NCBI GenBank assembly: GCA_021432635.1
Contig: MU270120.1
Coordinates: 62,001 to 126,000 of the forward strand
Reading direction: 5' to 3'
DNA length: 64,000 bases
From: Thozetella sp. PMI_491
Taxonomy: Eukaryota > Ascomycota > Sordariomycetes > Chaetosphaeriales > Chaetosphaeriaceae
The position numbers and the translations under genes are program-made. Below are positions 55,564 through 64,000 of the stretch, piece by piece. The notes under the pieces were generated by a model that saw only the letters and a program-made list of their open reading frames with translations, was not told where the DNA came from and searched no databases. How positions within the stretch are numbered: the first letter of the stretch is position 1; each line of letters starts with the position of its first letter.

Positions 55564-55590
55564 GCTTCCTGGCTTCCTGGCTTCCTGGCT
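55564..55590. repeat. Short tandem repeat, 8-bp unit GCTTCCTG, three copies plus GCT
   Basis: Three perfect copies. The unit is similar to the 8-bp repeat at 30094-30120. Confidence 0.85.
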
Positions 55591-55805
55591 TGTTCGATGG
55601 CTAGATACGCGCTTGTCTTCGGCCCCAGAGTACTACGGTCAATAGAGGTACTTTGGCCGTCCACCCCCAGCTCGCAGCTTCATTACCGGGCAGCCGGGGC
55701 GGGCTTCCCTTTCTAGATCTCAAGATCGGCCTCCTGCTCTTGTGGGCGCATCGCGGGTAGGTACTATTGGGGCTTGTGCCAGGAACGCGCCGCCTGGGGG
55801 GGGGG

Positions 55806-56045
55806 NNNNNNNNNNNNNNNNNNNNNNNNNNNNNNNNNNNNNNNNNNNNNNNNNNNNNNNNNNNNNNNNNNNNNNNNNNNNNNNNNNNNNNNNNNNNNNN
55901 NNNNNNNNNNNNNNNNNNNNNNNNNNNNNNNNNNNNNNNNNNNNNNNNNNNNNNNNNNNNNNNNNNNNNNNNNNNNNNNNNNNNNNNNNNNNNNNNNNNN
56001 NNNNNNNNNNNNNNNNNNNNNNNNNNNNNNNNNNNNNNNNNNNNN
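55806..56045. other. Assembly gap (240 N)
   Basis: Run of N directly after a poly-G stretch on the left flank. Real content and length unknown. Any open frame crossing it is meaningless. Confidence 1.
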
Positions 56046-56873
56046 AAGGAAAGCCACTCTGCCACCAGGGCGGCGGCGCTGAGACATGTGGGCAGCATCG
56101 ACTCGGAACTGGGGTAGCCATCTGAACATCTTTTTGCGTAACTTGTGGCTCCCCCGACCCCCGACCCACCGTCTCCAGACTCCCACCACACGGGTGCATA
56201 TGGGACGCATCGTCGAACCGCCTTCTGCGTCTGAGGACAGAAACCACATTCCTCTCTCCCCCACCCCGAATGCCGGCCAGTGGGGATCCCGATGTTAAAG
56301 GGGGTAAAATGAAGGCCTTGGTGAACCCCTCGGGGGTGGGACGATAAAGGTTGTGAGGTCTGGCGGGCCGTGGTGGTCCCCGTCCGCTGCATCGACGAGC
56401 TCTCGCACGAGCCCCAACCCTCGGCCGCGCAATCTGATTGGCGCGCACGCCATGTGCTGGAGACCATTGTGTATCTTGTCGCGCTGTCAAGATCCATGTT
56501 GTGTCTCACTCCAAGGATCCACCAGTCTGGTCGGGCGCTCCGGTGGGACGACCAGGAAGGTGACCTGTTGTCGCTGTGCTGGGCTTGCTGGGCTCTGAAC
56601 CTCGACACCCTCGGAGTCCCAGAACGGCCAGGATGTCGTGAAATCCGCCTCCGCGGATGCCCTTGGCCGCGCAGAGAGATTGCATATCCCAGCTAGCCGC
56701 TGGTGATCAAACACCCAGGGCGACCCACGGGGATACGTATACGTACTCGCGCGCCCATCTTTTTCGTCCCATGTTCCGGCCGGTACTGCAGGTTGTGCAG
56801 GTAGGTACTCGGGTACCTTCCCTATCTTCCCAGCCAAGCTGGGTTCGGTCTGCCCTTGCTACCCACCATCTTC

Positions 56874-56920
56874 CGCCGCCGCCGCCGCCGCCCCCCTCCC
56901 CCCCTCCCCTCCCCCTAGTT
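56874..56920. repeat. CCG triplet run merging into a C-rich tract
   Basis: About six CCG units followed by CCCCCTCCCC-type sequence. On the minus strand it is a strong G-rich tract. No coding gene supported here. Confidence 0.7.
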
Positions 56921-59440
56921 CCCCACCCCGCTGGGTTTGCCAGCGCGTCCTCGAGGCGGCGGCGCGGCTGGGTCTTGGTTATGTAACCTAGTACCGTACA
57001 GTACCGTACCATAGTACTCTGTCCCTACCACCACCCCCAACACCACCCCCAAGAACCATGCAACGGCCTCTCCCATCCACCGCAACCAGAACGGGAGCAC
57101 CCTGCCAAGCTAACGCCCATGGGTGACCCCCCGGCCGCCTCCAGTAGCTACCTGCCACTCCAGGATACTTCCACCGTTCTTCCCGCCAGATCCTCAAGCC
57201 GGGCGGCACACTCACGATTTTGCCGTGATGCTATGTAACTTGCCTAGCCCTCCCCTTTGGGTCTTGATAGCATAAGGTAGTGGGGTTCAGCCGTGCTCGG
57301 CGCCCCGGCCACCTCTGGGTGCTTCTCCGGGCAGCCCTGCTCGAGGCACAGTGACCTCGATGTTGGCAGTCGATGACCCTTGTCCCAGGTTCTCGTCCTT
57401 CTGATTGCCCGGCCTAGTGCCTCCCTTTGCAGCGACCTCTCTGCCCCGACTCTCCCACCCCCTCCCTCCCCTGTTTTTTTTTCCCTCTCTCCCTTGAGAG
57501 TCATCACTCACTTCGGCTGTGATAGCCATTATAAGTTCTTCTTCTCCGACCGGTTCCGGGCATCTTGGGGTGCGGGATTGAGCCGGTGTCAAACTCACTT
57601 GCAGCTCTGTGGATAGAGCATAACGGGGAACACCTGGGATAGAGAGAAACGCAGAACTCGGGCGCAAGCGACAATACGCCTCAGGCAAGGTTCAGGAGCG
57701 CAAGGAACCAATTGTCCACTTCACCGGAAAGTACGACAAGTCGGCACCCACCAAGAGTGGGCTAACCAGGGTATACCCCAAGACCGGCACCCCCCCGCGC
57801 GCACGACTCTTGGGAAGGAGGTAGCGCAAAGCCGAGCAGGGCCTGGGTGGGCGGTTGGTTACTGTCCCTTGGGACTCGTCCTTGCTATCGACAAATTAGA
57901 TCGAAGCTACTTGATGCCAGTCTGGGTTCAGGACTGCCACTCCCACACTCAACCTCTGCTCCGTGAGTGAGCATTAGCCATTGGCGCCTCCCTGTGTTTG
58001 GTCCCTTCCGCCTGGCCGTTAGTGCCACTCCTCACTGGAACAGCCATTCATCCACTGCCGGTTCATAGATTCCTCGGTGGAACGCATACCGGGGTCTCGT
58101 CCCAGATTGTGCGGCCGGCCGCCACACACACCACTCTTGCCCTCACTCTCTTCCTCAGCGCTGCTCCAACCGCTGCCGGAGACTTGGCCGCTGCCCAATA
58201 CTTCGCGCCGCCAGCCCTTGCTCCCTCGGCCAGTCACTTCCTGGCCCCCTTCCGCGACACAGCACTCTCCTGTCTGGGCTCCTAATCACCAGCCGTACTC
58301 GCAACCTCAGGCGAATTTCCACTCCAGCGTCTGTGATCCTCGAGTACCAAAAGGCTCACGTATTGTCTGGTTGGCATCCCAGAGAGGGGGCGCGGTGTCC
58401 TCCTCTACTTGTGCCGTACCTCCTCTTTGCCTCGCGCGCTGAAGGCCCATTCCCACTTCTGAACAATATCCGAGACGCCTGCTATTCTAAACTCTTCCTA
58501 GCTGGACCGCATTCTCCAGCCTGCCCTCCCTCGCCTTTCCCTGCTAAGGAGACCTGCCATCGGCCCAGTCCGAAGGAGCCATTCTTGCAGGCATCGCATC
58601 CGACAGTTATCCGCTCGAGGCCATATGCCCACGAGACACTGGGCCAGCGCCAAGAATCAACGTTTCTCCAGAAAAAAAGTTACCCACAGCATCCACAGGA
58701 TAGCCTAGTCGTACCGTCAAGTCCCCAGTCTCGGCGCACCAGGGCAGCCCATCCCATTTTGGCGGGACTGTCACTCTATAAAGGCGTCCATATAGGGCCA
58801 CCGGAGACCCTTGTGCACTCGGTCGCCCGCCTTCCATTTCATGGTTACTAAAAGCTTCCATCGGCCAACTAAGCTCCCCTGCATCATCGGGCCTGCCGCC
58901 GCCCAGCAAAGCCTTTACGACAACATTGTCGTGGGACCTCCCGGAATGGTGCTCGCGCGGTAAGGTTGGATCCAGCCGCGCTGCCTCAACAATTGGCCCA
59001 TACACTCCCGCAACCCCGTGTTAGGCCCCCTTGTTCCCATTCTGGGTAGATACTTGCTGGATCTACTTGGATCTGGTGTTGAAGATCGACTGGTACCAGC
59101 GCGTTCTATCCCACACCCCCCCTCCCCCCTCCCCTCTTCTCCCCCCTGGCCCACACCCCTTTGACCCTAAGAACGTGCCCCTCCTCTCTTGTTCCTGCTC
59201 CTCCTCTTTGGAAAAATTCGCCCTCTCCCTTTCCTTGTCGGCAACCCGGAGGCAATAGAGGTAGATACATCCCCTCTTGGCCTCCGAGAGGCGCCGCCTC
59301 TACTACTGAGCCGCCGAGCATGGTAGAACAGGGCCATTTCGCCCCCCTTCGTGCCATCTAGTTTATGCTCGGCCACTTGTGCTTTCCACCGCGATTCAGG
59401 GAAAAAACCAGCGCCGCTGTTACAAGCCACCGCCGACATC

Positions 59441-62013
59441 ATGAGTGACTACTATCACCACTTCTTGTCCTCTATGGCCGGAGTGGGAGGACCCCCGACC
59501 ATGAACGCACAGGACGTACCGCCGCCGATCCAGCGACCTCCCGGAATGGCCATAGGAGGTGGTTCGCCGTTGCCAAACCCGTACCAGAGCCTGGGCTACT
59601 TCGCGGGGTTTCCCGACCCCGTCATGTTTAACGCGCCCAAGTCCCAGAGAAACCGAAGGAAATCAGCCTCAGGCCCAGATCATATAAAACACCGGCGGAC
59701 GAGGTCGGGTTGCTATACGTGTAGAAGCCGGCGCGTCAAGGTATGTGCAAGACCTCCTGCTTTCCTGCCTCCGATGGCTGACGGGTGACAGTGCGATGAG
59801 ACACATCCGATCTGCGAGAGTGCGTGGGGCACCGGTTACATCCTGAACCGCCTGACACCAAGGTTGCTAACTTGGACTAGGATGTCGAAAAGGAAAGCGA
59901 GAGTGTGTCTATCCGGAACCCCCCCAACCGAAGGGTAGTGCGGGTCAGAGCTCCAAAGACGCGAAGGACTCGATGGGGGCCAGCCAGCAGACGAGTCCTA
60001 GCTCTTCGCGCGGAGAGGACGAGGATGACGGCGACCAAGACATCAAGCTGGAGCCGATCTTAGACGAGGATGAGGACGAGCCAGATAGCGCGACAACGCA
60101 GTCAGCACCGGCACGGCTTCCACCGAGAAGATCTAGCACGATGTCCTCGTTCGGTTTGCAGCGAATCGTGACAAATCGCCAGGGCTCCGAAACCCCATCC
60201 TTCGACGACAGCCAGAGCATTTCGCCTTCGGCCACCACCGGTAGCATGTTGAGCGACTTCCCGTTTCCCATCCCTGGTGCCCAGCCGGACTGGTCCTACC
60301 TCCCTCACGAGCTGCAATTCTACCTCAAATACTTCTGTGAGAACATCACCCACTACCACTATTGTATGGTGGACGACTCAGAGGACTTTTTCCGAACGGT
60401 CTTGGTGAACATTGCGCTGTGCAACGAACCGCTCCTATACGCGGTCGTGGGGTTCGCCGCCTACCACCACACGCTGAAGAGCGCCAACGGAAGGATTATG
60501 GAGTTTCTCCAGTATTATAACCGGAGCGTGACGCTGCTACTGGCGTTTTTGAAGAAGAAGGAAAAACACAACGTAGCTACGCTCCTCACAATCCTGCAGC
60601 TCGCAACGATCGAGGTTGGTTGACACCAAGAGGTGCTCCGTCAGGGATGAGGCTAACTCGTAGCAAGGAATATCTCGGCGACTGGGTGAATTTGATGGGG
60701 CACCAGAGGGCCGCCTTGGAAATTCTAACACAGCTCTTCACACCGCACTCCGCCGTGCAGACGCAGATCGGCCGCATCGTCCTAACATGGTATGCACGAT
60801 TCGATGTCTTTATCGGAATTATGGGAAGCTTCCAGACCTCCCTGTCTCGGGAATGGTTTTCAGCCGCTGTGGAATTCTACGAATCCAAAGCCGATGCGGA
60901 ACCAGACCATCTGGGATGGAAGTTGAAGGGTGCAGATGCAAAGCTTCGCCACATCTCCTTTGAGATGTCTGTCCTCTTTGGCAAGGGCGCGCGAGAGGAG
61001 ATCACCAAGGACGAGTATCTAGCCGAGCACGGCAGGATAGCCCAGCTACTCGAGGGCTGGAAGGAGAACTGGGATCCGGCCTTGACTAACCCGGCCTGCC
61101 TCGCAGAGGTCCCCCGCGACCTCCCCTCCAACCCCGACGACATTGTCCCCTCCTTCGTCCCCGGCATACTGTACAAGCCGCCGCTGTTCTCAACCACGAT
61201 TCTGATGGCCGAATGGCACTCGATCACGCTCATGCACGCGAGCCAGTCCTTGGGAACAAGTAGCGGCTTGGCAACCGACACACAGGAGCATGCTTATGCG
61301 ATATGCCAGATATCAGAGACAGTGGAGAGATGGCAGTTCAGCCCGGCCGGGAGCCTGATCATCCTGCACGCCGGTCTCGCCATTGCGGCGTTGTTCGTCC
61401 CACGAGATCCACGACATCATATGTGGATCAGGAGGAAATTTGCACTGCTAGAAAGCATGGGGTGAGTCCATTTGGCGGTTTCTCTTTTGTCTCTTCGATG
61501 TCACTGCAACAGCGCGGCGTATGAATAGGCAGTTTCAACCAGAGACTGCCGGCCGCGAGGTGCGAGGCGGCATCTCGTGCCGCAGAGGCCGTTGCAGTTC
61601 AGCCTCGCTGGACTAGGACTGGTCCAGCGCAGTTCATGCGACGCCAGGACGGATTTGCGATCGACCACAAATTTTTGCATCCGGGACGGACCTGGATTGG
61701 ATGACCAAGGCTAACCAGACTTGCCCGCTGCAGTTACATTTGCCCCGTGACGCTGCGCAGGCGCATGAGTGAGCTTTTCAACGACGAGAGCTGCGTGCGG
61801 TGGTGGCTACCAGACGACGAAGGATTCTCGCCGATCCTGAAGAGCATCCGAACCTTTGCAGACGAGCGCAACGCTACAGCAGTTACAGCGCAGAGCGAGA
61901 GTCTACGAGATGTTCGGCACGTTTTCGCAAAGATGGAACTGCAGGGCGGCGGCGAGGCACAGCGCAGGGAGGACGATGGGGTTCAGGGCAAGGGCAAGAA
62001 CGTCCAGGCCTAA
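59441..62013 (+). CDS. pro1: Zn2Cys6 transcription factor resembling PRO1/ADV-1 (RosA/NosA family), 711 aa
   Basis: By resemblance, the fungal regulator of sexual fruiting-body development and hyphal fusion. Five exons: 59441-59740, 59792-59819 (28 nt), 59881-60614, 60668-61461, 61734-62013 (2136 nt, continuous). MSDYYHHFLSSMAG leads to YFAGFPDPVMFNAPKSQRNR and then KHRRTRSGCYTCRSRRVKCD. The zinc cluster is C91-x2-C94-x6-C101-x6-C108-x2-C111-x6-C118, ending CRKGKRECVYPEPPQPKG. Introns cut it before C101 and inside Arg110. An acidic Ser-rich region follows (about 135-200), then PDWSYLPHELQFYLKYFCEN and VNIALCNEPLLYAVVGFAAY, typical of the fungal-specific factor domain. Exon 4 has EYLGDWVNLMGHQRAALEIL, a family hallmark; the C-terminus has ICPVTLRRRMSELFNDE then VRWWLPDDEGF. 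Naming is from recalled similarity, so pro1 is likely but not proven. It has a 10-kb gene-free upstream region. Confidence 0.85.
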
Positions 62014-64000
62014 CGCGACGTGCTGAGAGAGTGGTTTGCGAGCGCTCGTCGCGACACCAAGAAGGGCTCAAGTCCACTCGACCAAGGACGTTGCGAAGCC
62101 GGTTGCAAAGCTCCTGTGTCCGATCAGCGAAACAGGAAGCAGGCCTGCGAGGCGGGAGTGTACGGGCCATTCTGTGGCCGCATACCTCCTTTCGATCGGG
62201 CAGAGGCGAGCCGCGGCAGCTAAATTTGGCGAAGGATCAGGCGTTGCGGTCCAGACTGGCCCAGAGGCTTAACCCGTTTTCTCAGCCGGATTTGCATCGC
62301 AGGGTCTGGAGTGGAGGGCCGAGATCGCGGGAGCTGCAAGCCAGTCATTGGAGCGTCCATCTGATCAGGGGATTTAAGGCTCTCAACGAGCAGGGGGTTG
62401 AGACACGAGGCGAGCTCGCCGGCAATCAGCCGCGACAGTCGGGCAGTGAATGCAGGCGCCACTTGGAACCCATCGAGGCAAAATGGCTCGGATACGAGAC
62501 TCTCAGGGAGGAGGGGTGACGTTCGCCATGGTCGTGAGGCTCTTTCCCGCCCCGCCCGTGCACTGCGTGGTCCGAGTGGCCATCCCTGAACGAACCCTCT
62601 ATTCCTGGGACCCGATCATGCGGCCCTGCGACGTCAGACCTCGATTCGAAATGCACACCGCAGCATGCGCTCGGATCGTCCTAAGCTTGCCCATCCCGTT
62701 CGACCCTCCGCAGACGCCCCGATTCCCAATCCAGGCGGGCGCATCCTCTGAAACTGCGGGCAAGGTACCGGCAAGCCACCGACGCCGTCCTGCCCACCGC
62801 GTCCTGCGGACAGGGTCCCTTGCGTCGAGCAGACTCCAAGGCGCCTGCAGGCGGTATCTCGCAGCTTGCCTCGCAGACAAGGTGCGTATGCGCGGCGCAT
62901 CGCGCACCGAGACTAGCAGAGGGGATGTGACGGTTCACTGCCGGCATTTCGGTTGTCGCAGGCGGGAAGAGAGGGCGACTGCTTGATCTGGGCACTGATC
63001 GACAGCCTCTTCCCCTTTTGGGCGGTGCACTGCGTGCCCTGTGCACCACCTTCCCCCAAGTTCCTTCCCCAACGCACATGGATAGCAGCGACGACATGGA
63101 TGCCAATTCCGGCCGCAGCAGCCCGCGAAGGCTCTGGCCCTTCAGCTCGCAATCCTGCGCACTAGGCAAGCCTTATGCGGGCCTAGCCTCCTTGACGCAC
63201 AGTTCATCCACTGCAGGCGGGAACATGGGACGAAGGCCGATCTCCCTAAAGGCTGCGTGAGCGCATTGACAGGCTTGCAGCCACCACCCTTGACCTCTTT
63301 CCGGAGCTAACGACACGACACCTCGCGGCGGGCGAGCACCGAAGCTGGAAGTTCGGCGTCGTCGCCAGGCGAACGAGCCCCAACACGGCCGGAGCGACCC
63401 TCTCCTCTGATGGCTGGCAAGACCTGACAACGTTACGCGTCCAAGTTTCATGCAAACTATCCCTTCCACCGATGCTCTGAGCTCAGGGACTGGGCCGTGG
63501 CGCCTATTCTCAACCTGCCCATGTCCCGGAAACACATGTCGGAAACCTCTTACCGGAAACTTCTACTTCATCTTCATTTTCCTCGTCGTTGATATTATTG
63601 GTATTATTGCTTTTTTTTTTTGGCTGCTTTTACATCGTATACACTATTGTTTGTTGTTTTATCCCTATTCTTTGATATTCCTATGGCCCATGTTGCTGGC
63701 CTCGAATTCCCTTATTGGGGAACATCGCTGCCTGTGGGAGTATTGTATTATCGAAAACAACCACCTTGCTCCTAGCAAGCGTTGCCATTCTCCCTTGGCC
63801 GCCATTATCGCGCGACCAATACTTTGAACTTGTGCCGACAATAATAGGAACTACGAATAGAAGATGGCAGAGCGGGGAACAGGACACAAGGGTAACGGTC
63901 CGCTGAGAGAGCGTGTGTTGAGATCACTCGCGCGCGCGCGTGTATGTGTGTTGCGTTCATCAGTGTGTGTGTCTGGGGGCGTGATGGGCGAGCATTCTTG
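62014..64000. other. Gene-poor interval to the right edge, about 2.0 kb
   Basis: 3' flank of the PRO1-like gene, GC-rich at first, then AT-rich with a T-run near 63611 and an alternating CG/TG stretch near 63929. No coding signal recognised. Confidence 0.6.
63929..63950. repeat. Alternating pyrimidine-purine tract, (CG)6 followed by TG/TA units
   Basis: Twenty-two bases alternate strictly between pyrimidine and purine, the type of sequence that can adopt Z-DNA. A second TG run follows near 63963. No gene association visible. Confidence 0.8.

Larger units (their letters stand above)
49235..59440. other. Gene desert, about 10.2 kb, upstream of the PRO1-like regulator
   Basis: It starts at the 5' end of the MOSC gene and ends at the 5' end of the Zn2Cys6 regulator, so it is upstream sequence for both. 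Open frames are short, equal on both strands and without recognisable domains. The part nearest 59.4 kb (about 57.4-59.4 kb) is pyrimidine-rich on the plus strand, as in long fungal leaders. Contains a G15 tract, a GGT-rich patch, two small minisatellites and an N-gap (listed separately). No tRNA or transposon coding sequence seen. Confidence 0.6.

Noticed and set aside
55601-56608. Long open frames crossing the N-gap
   Set aside because: They exist only because N bases do not create stops; no evidence of coding on either side.

Overview
The window looks like nuclear chromosomal DNA of a filamentous ascomycete (Pezizomycotina, most likely a Sordariomycete). The genes carry short introns (about 50-270 nt, mostly GT-AG, several with CTAAC-like branch points before the acceptor). 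The protein set is fungal: two Zn2Cys6 regulators, ARG2-type acetylglutamate synthase, ZRC1-type zinc transporter and IML1. Gene spacing is loose, with gene-free stretches of 0.4-10 kb. All exon structures were assembled by hand from splice signals, frame continuity and recognisable protein motifs; no search was run. I find no CRISPR array, rRNA, convincing tRNA, coding transposon or viral fossil.

Layout. 1-1688 (-): 5' part of a Zn2Cys6 transcription factor running off the left edge. 1.7-6.8 kb: gene-free. 6844-8593 (-): seven-bladed lactonase with an N-terminal hydrophobic anchor or signal. 8.6-11.3 kb: gene-free. 11284-14991 (-): FNIP/Lst4-type protein. 15.0-19.2 kb: gene-free. 19224-20790 (-): seven-exon CDF zinc transporter. 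21798-27656 (+): IML1 (GATOR1/SEACIT). 28478-29771 (-): Gvp36-type BAR protein. 30744-32922 (-): mitochondrial N-acetylglutamate synthase ARG2. 34157-35275 (+): 3-hydroxyisobutyrate-dehydrogenase-like enzyme. 35798-36155 (+): V-ATPase subunit e (VMA9). 36558-37597 (-): ARV1. 38231-40129 (-): LysM protein. 41382-42785 (-): FAD-linked oxidase. 43632-47464 (+): condensin SMC2. 47871-49234 (-): MOSC-type protein. 49.2-59.4 kb: a 10-kb gene desert with minisatellites and a 240-base assembly gap. 59441-62013 (+): Zn2Cys6 regulator resembling PRO1/ADV-1/RosA-NosA. 62.0-64.0 kb: gene-free.

Common themes. This is mainly a housekeeping neighbourhood, not a biosynthetic cluster or mobile island. Several genes act at the vacuole or endomembranes: FNIP/Lst4 and IML1 (both regulators of Rag/Gtr GTPases upstream of TORC1), the zinc transporter, the V-ATPase subunit, the BAR protein and ARV1. 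ARG2 has two perfect TGACTCA motifs, pointing to general amino-acid control. SMC2 has an inverted pair of ACGCG cores just upstream, pointing to cell-cycle control. I did not find a clearly new biological system. The items most worth a second look are these regulatory motifs, the MOSC protein that seems to lack the cofactor-binding cysteine segment, the 28-nt exon inside the PRO1-like zinc cluster, and the 10-kb region upstream of that gene.
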